Shown one piece after another: positions 1-8,297 of a DNA stretch of 8,911 bases. Each line of letters begins with the position of its first letter. Position 1 is the stretch's first letter. The translations under genes and the position numbers were made by a program. The stretch is taken from NCBI GenBank assembly GCA_000695745.1, contig ASHK01000200.1, positions 1 through 8,911 on the forward strand. The letters are read 5' to 3'. The notes under the pieces are model-generated. The model had not been told where the DNA came from. It did no database searches and worked only from the letters and a program-made list of their open reading frames with translations. This DNA is from Vibrio madracius (GTDB lineage Bacteria > Pseudomonadota > Gammaproteobacteria > Enterobacterales > Vibrionaceae).

Positions 1-3
1 GGT

Positions 4-675
4 CTACAAGTATAAGGCTGAAAATAGCGTTTGGGGAGCGAAATCCAACAGTAAAAATAGCCTGGCACTGGGTTTTCCAAAACTCTTAAAGCCTTGTTGA
101 TTAGGGCTCCAGTTACGAGCAAGCTCAAGGGTGAGGCGATAGAGTAAGGCGCCAATACCACCACTAATTCCGTACCAAAATAGTACACCAACCACATTTC
201 GAGCATAGCTCAGAAGTAGAGTTTCAGCACCTGCTTTACCAATACCCAACAGTGATAATCCATCGGTCTCTCGATTTATTTTGGTTGATAACAACCTGCG
301 CGCATTAGCTTTATCTTCTCGAGCGAGCGCATCGATAAGTTTGTCGTTGTACTGTTCGCTACTGCGCCAATCAATAGCTAAGAGAAGTAAGGCCAGTTGG
401 TAGAATTCAGGCTTCCAAACTAATGACTCAAGAGCGAAGAGCACCAAGGCAGTTGGTACAAGAAGTAGCAGCAAAGCAAGGTAGCCTGATAGGCGTTGCT
501 GTTGGTTGGAAGATGAGGGCGAATTCACTTTGCTAGCCACTAATGCGGCGAGCTGCTGCCAAAATCGAATGGGATGGGCTGCGGGTGGGATGGGAATTAA
601 CAGATGGAATAACAGCGCACCCCACATTACGAGCAGTGCGCCATTTCCATATAAACTCTCAAGAAAAGAGCTCAT
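4..675 (-). CDS. CobD/CbiB-family membrane protein, C-terminus apparently lost
   Basis: The 223-residue product is rich in membrane segments (about residues 11-30, 65-85, 92-101 and 161-188) and resembles the CobD/CbiB family, which attaches the aminopropanol arm to adenosylcobyric acid at the inner membrane. Family-like features are an early HP motif (residues 34-35), an AR..L...RET stretch (125-137), the block ETLLLSYARNVVGVLFWY (151-168) followed by GG, and a late SARL..LLDFAPQ segment (203-215). Relatives are usually a little over 300 residues, so roughly the last third is missing: the frame meets TAG at 6-4. Shifting by one base near 15-20 keeps the frame open to the edge, so a frameshift is likely. 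The start at 675 has an AAGGA ribosome site seven bases upstream. It follows mtnN by 44 bases with no visible terminator, so the two are probably co-transcribed. AmpE-like proteins are a distant alternative. Confidence 0.72.
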   Translation of the reverse strand: MSSFLESLYGNGALLVMWGALLFHLLIPIPPAAHPIRFWQQLAALVASKVNSPSSSNQQQRLSGYLALLLLLVPTALVLFALESLVWKPEFYQLALLLLAIDWRSSEQYNDKLIDALAREDKANARRLLSTKINRETDGLSLLGIGKAGAETLLLSYARNVVGVLFWYGISGGIGALLYRLTLELARNWSPNQQGFKSFGKPSARLFLLLDFAPQTLFSALYL

Positions 676-719
676 TCAGCAGTCCTTGCGTTTGTATCCT
701 TTGACTTAAGTAGCTTAAA

Positions 720-1415
720 TTACTTAAGAAAATCAACCATTTTTACTACCATTTCAGACGAGCTTTGTGCTGCCAAAGGCAAGAACTCTTCGAAACTCAT
801 TGGGGATTCTTTATTGGCCACATCAGAAATTGCACGCACAACCACGAACGGGGTATCGAATTGGTGACAAACTTGGGCGATAGCTGATGCTTCCATTTCA
901 ACTGCGATAACACCAGGGAAGTTTTTACGGATAGCTTCCTGGCGCTCTGGGCGACATACAAACTCATCACCGGTACAGATTAGACCGCGCACAGCGTGTT
1001 TGTCTTCCATTTGTGCCAGTGCTTGTTCCGCGATTTCCATAAGTTTAGCGTCTGCAATGAATGCGGCTGGTTGACCTGCCATTTGACCAATTTCGTAGCC
1101 AAAAGCAGTGACATCAGCATCATGGTGACGAACTTCTGTTGAGATTATCACATCACCTAGGTTTAGTGATGACTCAAAGCCACCAGCAGAGCCAGTGTTA
1201 ATCACCACATCTGGTTGGTAATCGCTAAGAAGAATCGTGGTTCCTACTGCCGCTGCCACTTTGCCGATACCCGACTGTAATAGGACAACGTCCGCACCAT
1301 TAAGCTGGCCAGTAAAAAATGTGCAACCGCCTTTTTTGGTTTCAACAAGGTTTGTTAACGCTGATTTTAGGATGGAAACTTCTTGTTCCATTGCGCCGAT
1401 TACGCCGATTTTCAT
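720..1415 (-). CDS. mtnN: 5'-methylthioadenosine/S-adenosylhomocysteine nucleosidase
   Basis: This cytosolic enzyme hydrolyses the glycosidic bond of methylthioadenosine, S-adenosylhomocysteine and 5'-deoxyadenosine to release adenine. It feeds methionine salvage and the activated methyl cycle, and it supplies S-ribosylhomocysteine for LuxS and AI-2 synthesis. The product is 231 residues, normal for the family. It starts [12 protein letters not shown], placing the catalytic Glu at 12. The NTGSAGG motif is at 73-79, the substrate-binding VEMEA at 172-176 (Glu173 and Glu175), and the catalytic Asp at 198 in AISDVA; these match E. coli Glu12, Glu174 and Asp197 with a one-residue offset. An in-frame ATG at 1481 would add 22 residues unlike the family and would put the promoter's -10 element inside the gene, so I chose 1415. 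The frame is intact, unlike most neighbours. Confidence 0.96.
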   Translation of the reverse strand: MKIGVIGAMEQEVSILKSALTNLVETKKGGCTFFTGQLNGADVVLLQSGIGKVAAAVGTTILLSDYQPDVVINTGSAGGFESSLNLGDVIISTEVRHHDADVTAFGYEIGQMAGQPAAFIADAKLMEIAEQALAQMEDKHAVRGLICTGDEFVCRPERQEAIRKNFPGVIAVEMEASAIAQVCHQFDTPFVVVRAISDVANKESPMSFEEFLPLAAQSSSEMVVKMVDFLK

Positions 1416-1452
1416 AGAGATTCTCTCAAGTTGGAAAACGTATTTGGCGTGC

Positions 1453-1481
1453 AGTATAGCAATAGTCTGTTCGCAGCCCAA
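1453..1481 (-). promoter_or_regulatory. Predicted sigma-70 promoter of mtnN
   Basis: Read on the minus strand, TTGGGC (1481-1476) and TATACT (1458-1453) are separated by 17 bases, and TGC directly before TATACT gives an extended -10 element. It lies in the gap between the lipoprotein gene and mtnN, and transcription would start near 1446, about 30 bases before the mtnN ATG. It probably drives mtnN and the following CobD/CbiB-family gene. Confidence 0.65.
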
Positions 1482-1496
1482 CCATTGCTCGCGTAA

Positions 1497-1941
1497 TTAC
1501 TTATCAGCTGCTTTGATGAGGCCTGATTCAATCAATTTGCGACGAAACTCATCAACACGTTCTCTATTGACTTTAAAATCGTAATAACCAATACGCGCTT
1601 CAGAGCGAACTAATAATTGGTTTCCTTCAATTTTTAGCTCCATATCATCGACATAACGAAAGACACTGGAAGTGTATTCGACTCGCAGATAATTGCCTTC
1701 TTTGGCAGCAAGTTCAGCATTTGGCAGGGATAGGGCGACTTGCTCTATTTGATTGATATTGGTGTTGGGCGTTAATGTAAACGGGGCGAGTTTAAATTCT
1801 TCTCGACTGTCTTGAGTAGAAACACAATCGAGGGCTATCACCACATGGTTGTTCAGTTCGATCTGTTGTTGTTTTATAACCGGCGCCGCAGGCGGTGAGG
1901 AAGACCACCGAAGAGAGTGTCATCCATTTAAGTAATGTCAT
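1497..1941 (-). pseudogene. DUF1499-like lipoprotein gene, frameshifted
   Basis: The gene starts at ATG 1941, six bases after an AAGGG ribosome site. The first part encodes a lipoprotein signal: MTLLKW, a hydrophobic run, then the lipobox LTAC with Cys18 as the likely lipidation site. This frame runs through PCGDSPR and then stops at a TAA near 1793. The rest is in another frame, open from 1844 to 1497: CVSTQDSREEF, then YTSSVFRYVDDMELK, LLVRSEARIGYYDF and VNRERVDEFRRKL. These blocks resemble DUF1499 proteins, where DSPxCVS-type, FRFVDD-type and SR.GY.D..VNR-type motifs recur. Removing one base at 1826-1827 joins the halves as DSPRCVS and gives 147 residues. The likely product sits in the outer membrane or periplasm; its function is unknown. 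A gene caller would see only the 115-residue 1497-1844 frame and miss the lipoprotein signal. Confidence 0.72.
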
Positions 1942-1952
1942 CGTTAACCCTT

Positions 1953-1978
1953 AAATAAAAGCCCAGCGAAGCTGGGCT
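1953..1978 (-). terminator. Intrinsic terminator after gltD
   Basis: On the minus strand AGCCCAGC, loop TTC, and GCTGGGCT form a perfect 8-bp GC-rich stem, followed at once by TTTTATTT. It lies about 60 bases beyond the gltD stop and should end the gltBD transcript. The ribosome site of the lipoprotein gene (1952-1948) touches the end of the U-tract. Confidence 0.85.
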
Positions 1979-1990
1979 AAGAAAACAATA

Positions 1991-2020
1991 ACCATTTCGC
2001 CTAGTCTGGAACGAAATGGT
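1991..2020 (-). repeat. Inverted repeat in the gltD 3' region
   Basis: ACCATTTCG (1991-1999) and CGAAATGGT (2012-2020) are perfect 9-base inverted copies around a 12-base loop. The hairpin lies just after the gltD stop and upstream of the strong terminator. On the minus strand it is followed by the moderately U-rich TATTGTTTTC, so it may be a weak first terminator or a 3'-end stabilising hairpin. Confidence 0.6.
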
Positions 2021-2036
2021 GAGTAGTATCGTGATA

Positions 2037-3466
<1,430 letters not shown>

Positions 3467-4405
3467 TTATTGTGCTTGAACGCGCAGCTCAGCGGCGCTT
3501 CGGCTTTGGTGACCAAGTAGCGTGCGTAAATCTGCCGCTTTTGGCTTCACTAGATAGAACTTCGGAATCCATTCATCAAAGTTCGCCAGAATATTCTCAG
3601 CATGCACCGAACCGGTTTCCTCGAGGTGCTCGGCAATCAGTCCACGAAGATGTTCTTGGTGGATGTAGAGATCGGATAATGCGATGGCTTCGACGGACTC
3701 GGTGTTGACTCGCCCTTCAAAGTCTTCATTAGTGTCCATCACATAGGCAAATCCGCCCGTCATACCCGCACCGAAGTTGACACCTGTTGCGCCAAGAATT
3801 GCCACAATACCGCCAGTCATATACTCACAAGCGTTGTCACCTGCACCCTCGATAACGGCAATCGTGCCTGAGTTACGGACACCAAAACGCTCTCCAGCCG
3901 TACCAGCAGCGAACAGTTTACCGCCCGTGGCACCGTATAAGCAGGTATTACCGATAATAGTGGCTTCATTACAAGTGAACGTTGTACCTACATGCGGCTT
4001 CACAACCAGCTTGCCTCCAGCCATGCCTTTGCCGACATAGTCGTTGGCATCACCGGTTAGATAGATCTCAACGCCACCTGCGTTCCAGACTCCAAGAGAC
4101 TGGCCTGCAGTACCATCGAGATAAAGCTTAATAGGACGGCTTGCCATGCCTTGATTGCCATAGCGTTTAGCCACTTCCCCTGAAAGTCTTGCCCCAACAG
4201 ATCGGTCGGTATTGCGGATATCAAAGTAAAAACTGCCACCCGATTTGGCTTCGACCGTCGCTTGTGTTTCTTCGATAATTTTCTGATTTAGCAGTGCCTT
4301 ATCAAACGGTTGATTCGGCTCGGTCCAGTACAAAGGCAGTGATAATGGTGAAACCGGAGCCTCTAAGATATTCGACAAGTCAAGTTTGGCTTGTTTTGCT
4401 GTCAT
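3467..4405 (-). CDS. gltB: GltB fragment 4: C-terminal GXGXG domain
   Basis: The 312-residue frame starts at an internal Met ([10 protein letters not shown]) that corresponds to FTAKQQKLALS within E. coli GltB. It contains [15 protein letters not shown], the glycine-rich helical repeats and the family C-terminus. The domain positions the other domains and contacts the glutaminase domain; it has no catalytic site. Split archaeal glutamate synthases encode this domain as a separate gene, but here the split is explained by one missing base. Confidence 0.85.
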   Translation of the reverse strand: MTAKQAKLDLSNILEAPVSPLSLPLYWTEPNQPFDKALLNQKIIEETQATVEAKSGGSFYFDIRNTDRSVGARLSGEVAKRYGNQGMASRPIKLYLDGTAGQSLGVWNAGGVEIYLTGDANDYVGKGMAGGKLVVKPHVGTTFTCNEATIIGNTCLYGATGGKLFAAGTAGERFGVRNSGTIAVIEGAGDNACEYMTGGIVAILGATGVNFGAGMTGGFAYVMDTNEDFEGRVNTESVEAIALSDLYIHQEHLRGLIAEHLEETGSVHAENILANFDEWIPKFYLVKPKAADLRTLLGHQSRSAAELRVQAQ

Positions 4406-6426
4406 ACCTTCAAGCTTTCCAATAGCTCAGTGCGACCGATAAGGTCAGTGAGCTTCTCTACGCCTAACTGAGCGAGTAACTCTCTCACTTCATCAGCAAG
4501 ACCCGTAAAGTAGTTGACCACCATTTCAGGTAAGCCCTTAAAGTACTCTTTTCGTAAGGTCTCATCCTGAGTGGCTACACCTGTGGCACAGTTATTCAAG
4601 TGACAAATACGTAAGAACTTACAGCCCATAGCCACCATTGGTGCAGTACCAAAGCCAAAACTTTCGGCACCTAAGATTGCCGCTTTGACCACATCAAGCC
4701 CGGTTTTAAGACCGCCATCAACTTGCAGACGAATCTTGTGTCTTAAGTTGTTAGCCACAAGAGCTTGTTGAGTTTCGGCCAAACCGAGTTCCCAAGGACA
4801 GCCAGCGTATTTGACCGAGGTCAGTGGACTCGCCGCCGTGCCGCCATCATATCCGGAAATAGTGATAAGGTCGGCGTAGGCTTTTGCTACCCCCGTTGCG
4901 ATAGTGCCAACTCCCGGCTCAGAGACCAGCTTCACCGACACGAGCGCATCAGGATTGACTTGTTTAAGGTCGAAAATCAGCTGAGCTAAGTCTTCTATCG
5001 AATAGATATCGTGGTGAGGGGGAGGGGAAATTAAGGTCACACCTTGCACCGAATGGCGCAGTTTGGCAATTTCTGCGGTAACCTTGTGACCCGGAAGCTG
5101 ACCGCCTTCACCGGGTTTGGCTCCCTGAGCCACTTTGATTTGCAATACGTCGGCATTGGTTAGGTAGTGTGGCGTGACACCAAAACGTCCAGACGCTATT
5201 TGCTTAATACGGGAGTTGCGATTAGTACCAAAGCGACGCGGATCTTCACCACCTTCACCAGAGTTTGAGTAGCCGCCGAGCTTATTCATTGCCATGGCGA
5301 GTGCTTCATGAGCTTCTGGGCTTAAGGCACCGATGGACATCGCGGCGGAATCGAAGCGTTTAAACAGCTCTGAATTCGGTTCGACTTTGTCTAGTGTCAG
5401 TGGTGAGTCTGACTTTTTCAGTGCCATCATATCGCGCAGCATTGAGACAGGACGCTCATTGACCTGTTTGGCAAATGTCTGATAATCCGATGCTTCACCA
5501 CTTTTCACTGCTTTTTGCAGCGTACCGACAACGTCTGGGTTGTAGGCGTGGTATTCACCGTCATGTACGTATTTTAGCAGGCCGCCGTGCTCGACAGGCT
5601 TGCGTTTTGCCCACGCTTTTCTAGACAAGTTAAACAGATCTTGTTGGAAATCTTCAAAGTTTGCACCTTGAATACGAGTCGTTACTCCCTTGAAGCAAAG
5701 ATCGACGATGTCGGTATGTAGGCCAACAGCTTCGAACAGCTGAGAGCAGCGATAAGAGGCAACGGTGGAAATCCCCATCTTAGACATAATCTTATACAGA
5801 CCTTTATTGATGCCGTATTGATAGTTTTGCATCACGTCTCGATAGCACTTATCAATAGCGCCATCATCGATGAGTTTACCTAGTGCTTCATAGGCTAAAT
5901 AAGGGTAGATAGCGGTAGCGCCAAAGCCAAGTAATACCGCAAATTGATGAGGGTCACGGGCTGTTGCTGTTTCAACGATAATATTGGCGTCACAACGTAA
6001 GTTGGCTTCGATTAAGCGAGTTTGCACTGCACCGACAGCCATCGCAGCTGGAATGGGCAGCCTGCCTTTGACCAAAGGCCTATCTGAGAGAACCAATAAG
6101 ACAGTGCCTTGTTTAATGACTCTCTCTGCACTATCACACAGTTCAAGCAGAGCTTGCTTGAGATCTTTCTCATTTGGATCGTAATTAATGTCTAAAATGG
6201 TATTGCGATAGTGCTTATCGCTAAGCTCTAACAGCTGTTGCATGTCTGAATAGAGCAGCACTGGAGAGTCGAATGTGACGCGATAAGCGTGACCGTCGGT
6301 TTCACAAAACACATTCATTTCTTGACCAACACTGGTTGCCAATGACATCACATGTTTTTCGCGCAAAGGATCAATCGGTGGGTTGGTAACTTGTGCAAAT
6401 TTCTGACGGAAATAGTCGGTAACCAA
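4402..6426 (-). CDS. gltB: GltB fragment 3: central and FMN/3Fe-4S synthase domains
   Basis: The sequence resumes within [19 protein letters not shown] and covers about residues 500-1173. It holds the central domain ([19 protein letters not shown]), the FMN-site blocks [59 protein letters not shown] and [10 protein letters not shown], and the three-cysteine cluster motif. It ends at TGA 4404-4402 because a C pair on the plus strand at 4411 is a single base. That TGA overlaps an ATG, giving a deceptive ATGA junction with the next fragment. Confidence 0.85.
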   Translation of the reverse strand: MVTDYFRQKFAQVTNPPIDPLREKHVMSLATSVGQEMNVFCETDGHAYRVTFDSPVLLYSDMQQLLELSDKHYRNTILDINYDPNEKDLKQALLELCDSAERVIKQGTVLLVLSDRPLVKGRLPIPAAMAVGAVQTRLIEANLRCDANIIVETATARDPHQFAVLLGFGATAIYPYLAYEALGKLIDDGAIDKCYRDVMQNYQYGINKGLYKIMSKMGISTVASYRCSQLFEAVGLHTDIVDLCFKGVTTRIQGANFEDFQQDLFNLSRKAWAKRKPVEHGGLLKYVHDGEYHAYNPDVVGTLQKAVKSGEASDYQTFAKQVNERPVSMLRDMMALKKSDSPLTLDKVEPNSELFKRFDSAAMSIGALSPEAHEALAMAMNKLGGYSNSGEGGEDPRRFGTNRNSRIKQIASGRFGVTPHYLTNADVLQIKVAQGAKPGEGGQLPGHKVTAEIAKLRHSVQGVTLISPPPHHDIYSIEDLAQLIFDLKQVNPDALVSVKLVSEPGVGTIATGVAKAYADLITISGYDGGTAASPLTSVKYAGCPWELGLAETQQALVANNLRHKIRLQVDGGLKTGLDVVKAAILGAESFGFGTAPMVAMGCKFLRICHLNNCATGVATQDETLRKEYFKGLPEMVVNYFTGLADEVRELLAQLGVEKLTDLIGRTELLESLKV

Positions 6427-7763
6427 GCGTTCTTTGAAGACAGGACGGCCATTGGCGTGTCGTCACCCATAGAACCCACGGCCTCCTGGCCCATATCACC
6501 TAATACTCGTAATACCTGATCCGTTTCTTCGTTCGTCATCGCGAACTGTTTCTGATAGGTTTTTAGCAGCGATTCATCAAAACTGCGAGCGCCAACTTGA
6601 TCGTCAGGAAGCGCACTAAATGGAGTCAGTTTGTGGACATTATTTTCCATCCACTCGCGGTAAGGATGACGACTCTTTAGATCGTTATCTATATCTTGTG
6701 AGTGCCACAGTTCCCCTTGTTGAGTATCGACGACCAGCAACTCACCTGGACCAACACGACCTTTCTCAGCGACTTCATCAGGGGCGTAGTCCCAGATACC
6801 TACCTCAGAGGCTAAAGTAATCAAATGGTCTTTAGTAATGACATATCGAGCTGGACGAAGGCCGTTTCTATCAAGGTTACACGCTGCATAACGACCATCG
6901 GATAGCACGATACCAGCTGGTCCATCCCAAGGTTCCATATGTTTGGAGTTGAAGTCATAGAAGGCACGTAAATCGGGGTCCATATCTGGGTGATTTTGCC
7001 ATGCTGGTGGCACAAGCATACGCATAGCGCGGAAGATATCCATGCCTCCAGAAAGGAATAGATCCAGCATGTTATCTAAGCTGGATGAATCTGAGCCAGT
7101 CTCGTTAACGAATGGCGCTGCGGATTGCAAATCAGGTAGTAGTGGTGACGCGAACTTATAGGCACGTGCTTTCGCCCATTGTCTGTTCCCCTCGATAGTA
7201 TTGATCTCACCATTGTGCGCTAAATATCGGAATGGCTGTGCCAATGGCCAGCGAGGTTGAGTATTGGTCGAGAAACGTTGGTGGAACAGGCAGATCGAGG
7301 ATTCCATGCGAAGATCGGCAAGATCAAGGTAGAAGCGCGGCAGATCCGCAGGCATACATAGCCCTTTGTAGACGATCACTTGCGTCGACAGACTACAAAT
7401 GTAGAAATCTTCATCATCAAGGATACGCTTTTCAATGCGGCGTTTAGCGATGTACAAGCGTCGTTCAACATCTTGTTCACGCCAACCTGCGGGAGCAGAA
7501 ATAAACACCTGAACGATACTCGGTACTGAGCTTAATGCGATTGGACCAAGTACTTCATTATTGGTAGGAACATCTCGCCAACCGGAAATGGTTAACGTTT
7601 CCTGTGACAGTTCTTGATTGATGATATCTTTCGCAGACTGCGCCTTGACTGGGTCTTTGGAAAGAAACAGCATGCCTACAGCGTATTGTTTGCCTAGGTT
7701 CCAACCATTTTCTTCTGCGATGAGTTTAAAGTAAGAATCCGGTTTTGAAGTAGTAGGCCACAA
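6348..7763 (-). CDS. gltB: GltB fragment 2: glutaminase domain and start of central domain
   Basis: The real GltB sequence here runs from KPDSYFK to [11 protein letters not shown], about residues 62-498. It includes the glutaminase-site blocks [42 protein letters not shown] and NRNGLRP-type [11 protein letters not shown]. The first six residues and everything after SSK are out of frame, the latter because an A-run of four is read as three at 6433-6435. There is no natural start here. Confidence 0.85.
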   Translation of the reverse strand: MWPTTSKPDSYFKLIAEENGWNLGKQYAVGMLFLSKDPVKAQSAKDIINQELSQETLTISGWRDVPTNNEVLGPIALSSVPSIVQVFISAPAGWREQDVERRLYIAKRRIEKRILDDEDFYICSLSTQVIVYKGLCMPADLPRFYLDLADLRMESSICLFHQRFSTNTQPRWPLAQPFRYLAHNGEINTIEGNRQWAKARAYKFASPLLPDLQSAAPFVNETGSDSSSLDNMLDLFLSGGMDIFRAMRMLVPPAWQNHPDMDPDLRAFYDFNSKHMEPWDGPAGIVLSDGRYAACNLDRNGLRPARYVITKDHLITLASEVGIWDYAPDEVAEKGRVGPGELLVVDTQQGELWHSQDIDNDLKSRHPYREWMENNVHKLTPFSALPDDQVGARSFDESLLKTYQKQFAMTNEETDQVLRVLGDMGQEAVGSMGDDTPMAVLSSKNAWLPTISVRNLHKLPTHRLILCAKNM

Positions 7764-7927
7764 CCGTCGCCTGTTTTTCCATCTGAGTTGATACCGCCAC
7801 GGTGAGTCATGCGGTCTAATGCCGAGATTGCGGTGCGAACCAGTTTGTGGCTGGGCTGACCTTGCATATGTGCAATAAGACCAAATCCACAGTTGTCTTT
7901 AACAAGACTAGGATCGTAAAGAGCCAT
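7694..7927 (-). CDS. gltB: GltB fragment 1: propeptide and start of glutaminase domain
   Basis: It carries the true start, the propeptide and catalytic Cys13, and conserved [12 protein letters not shown] and [11 protein letters not shown]. After Gln61 the frame leaves GltB: CAA AAC CGG is read where CAA AAA CCG is expected, because the A-run has four bases instead of five. The last 16 residues are junk. Confidence 0.85.
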   Translation of the reverse strand: MALYDPSLVKDNCGFGLIAHMQGQPSHKLVRTAISALDRMTHRGGINSDGKTGDGCGLLLQNRILTLNSSQKKMVGT

Positions 7928-7949
7928 TGCCTTTCTCCCTTTGAGCTTG

Positions 7950-7964
7950 CTGTCATCCTGACAG
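7950..7964 (-). repeat. Small palindrome in the gltB leader
   Basis: CTGTCA and TGACAG form a perfect 6-base inverted repeat around three bases, 22-36 bases before the gltB ATG and about six bases upstream of its AAAGGGAG ribosome site. It could be an operator half-site pair or a small leader hairpin. It resembles a LexA box but has the wrong spacing (CTGT-N7-ACAG, not N8). Confidence 0.5.
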
Positions 7965-8001
7965 TAAATTAATGCTTTTTAATGACTTTTTGTTGTTATT
8001 T

Positions 8002-8021
8002 AGGTCAAATTTTCAGAAATT
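8002..8021 (-). repeat. Direct repeat copy A upstream of gltB
   Basis: The plus-strand sequence AGGTCAAATTTTCAGAAATT differs in one base from copy B at 8088-8107. On the minus strand it reads AATTTCTGAAAATTTGACCT, ending in a TTGACC that could be a -35 element, though the sequence 16-18 bases further (GTCATT, TCATTA, CATTAA) is a poor -10. Confidence 0.6.
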
Positions 8022-8067
8022 AAATGTTTAACAAATTGTATCTATTTTATTTTCACCAACTTCACAA

Positions 8068-8094
8068 CGTATAGCTTATGGCGATAAAGGTCAA
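8068..8094 (-). promoter_or_regulatory. Candidate sigma-70 promoter for gltBD
   Basis: On the minus strand TTGACC (8094-8089) is followed after 15 bases by TATACG (8073-8068). Both hexamers are good, but the spacer is shorter than the usual 17. It would give a leader of about 135 bases before gltB. A TACAAT at 8040-8035 is an alternative -10 without a good -35. Confidence 0.35.
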
Positions 8095-8107
8095 GTTTTC
8101 AGAAATT
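8088..8107 (-). repeat. Direct repeat copy B upstream of gltB
   Basis: AGGTCAAGTTTTCAGAAATT matches copy A in 19 of 20 bases, 86 bases away. A shorter third copy of the core, TTTCAGAAATT, lies at 8119-8129, 22 bases further upstream. The 22- and 86-base spacings are close to whole helical turns, as expected if one protein binds all three on the same DNA face. Confidence 0.6.
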
Positions 8108-8143
8108 TGTTGTGTATGTTTCAGAAATTCAAACGATTTCTCT

Positions 8144-8167
8144 AAGCAATTCACCGGCAAATTGCTT
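8144..8167. repeat. Perfect dyad upstream of gltB
   Basis: AAGCAATT (8144-8151) and AATTGCTT (8160-8167) are perfect 8-base inverted copies with eight bases between. No U-tract follows on the minus strand, so it does not look like a terminator. It lies 50 bases upstream of the best candidate promoter, a position suited to an activator or operator site. The binding protein is unknown. Confidence 0.5.
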
Positions 8168-8217
8168 GGAAAGAGTGAGGTGGTTAACAGTTTGTACAGT
8201 AAAATGTCGACTGAGAC

Positions 8218-8243
8218 AAAAAAAGGCCAGCAAAACTGCTGCC
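8218..8243 (-). terminator. Intrinsic terminator after the gltD paralogue
   Basis: On the minus strand GGCAGCA, loop GTTT, and TGCTGGCC pair over seven base pairs with one bulged G, followed by seven consecutive T. It lies 54 bases past the stop of the upstream gltD-like gene and should separate that transcript from gltBD. Confidence 0.75.
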
Positions 8244-8297
8244 AAATTAGGAAGGAATACTGTTAGTTACTTATTAGTGTAACCAGACAGACAACCT

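Larger units (their letters stand above)
3467..7927 (-). pseudogene. gltB: Glutamate synthase [NADPH] large subunit, three frameshifts
   Basis: GltB converts glutamine and 2-oxoglutarate into two glutamates. The start at 7927 follows AAGGGAG by eight bases. [12 protein letters not shown] is a 12-residue propeptide, and Cys13 in DNCGFG becomes the N-terminal nucleophile of the class II glutaminase domain. A central domain, an FMN synthase domain with [12 protein letters not shown] supplying the three 3Fe-4S cysteines (about 1103, 1109 and 1114), and a C-terminal GXGXG helix domain ([14 protein letters not shown] and repeats) follow. The ending [12 protein letters not shown] is identical to E. 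coli GltB. Single-base deletions at 7743-7746, 6433-6435 and 4411 break the frame. Restoring three bases gives exactly 1488 codons, or 1487 residues, a typical length. No key residue is lost. In E. coli the operon is activated by Lrp; regulation here is unknown. Sequencing error is likelier than true decay. Confidence 0.95.
7928..8297. other. Intergenic region between the gltD paralogue and gltB
   Basis: These 370 bases hold no convincing gene. From the gltD-paralogue side they contain a terminator (8218-8243), a perfect dyad (8144-8167), three copies of an AATTTCTGAAA core (minus strand) between 8129 and 8011, two of them extended to a 20-base repeat, candidate sigma-70 elements and a small palindrome (7950-7964) before the gltB ribosome site. 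The AT-rich stretch around 7965-8060 is typical of a promoter region. An antisense 62-codon frame at 8078-8266 lacks a ribosome site and resembles nothing I know. Confidence 0.7.

Noticed and set aside
1416..1481. 22-residue N-terminal extension of mtnN
   Set aside because: The family starts at MKIG, and the extension would contain the -10 element of the predicted promoter.
3777..4040. Plus-strand open frame inside gltB, and other antisense frames there
   Set aside because: They lie opposite strongly conserved GltB sequence, have no ribosome sites and resemble no family I know; they are by-products of the codon pattern.
3467..4405. A genuine separate GXGXG subunit gene, as in archaea
   Set aside because: The rest of the locus is of the bacterial type, there is no ribosome site fitting the ATG, and one added base restores the normal fusion.
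7950..7964. LexA (SOS) box
   Set aside because: The arms are separated by seven bases (CTGT-N7-ACAG); LexA needs eight and an AT-rich centre.
8041..8070. CRP site upstream of gltB (TGTGA on the minus strand)
   Set aside because: The second half reads TGAAA, not TCACA, so there is no inverted symmetry.
8078..8266. Plus-strand 62-codon frame in the intergenic region, with several Cys residues
   Set aside because: It has no ribosome site, overlaps the terminator and the repeats, and its composition follows the AT-rich regulatory DNA. Nothing suggests translation.
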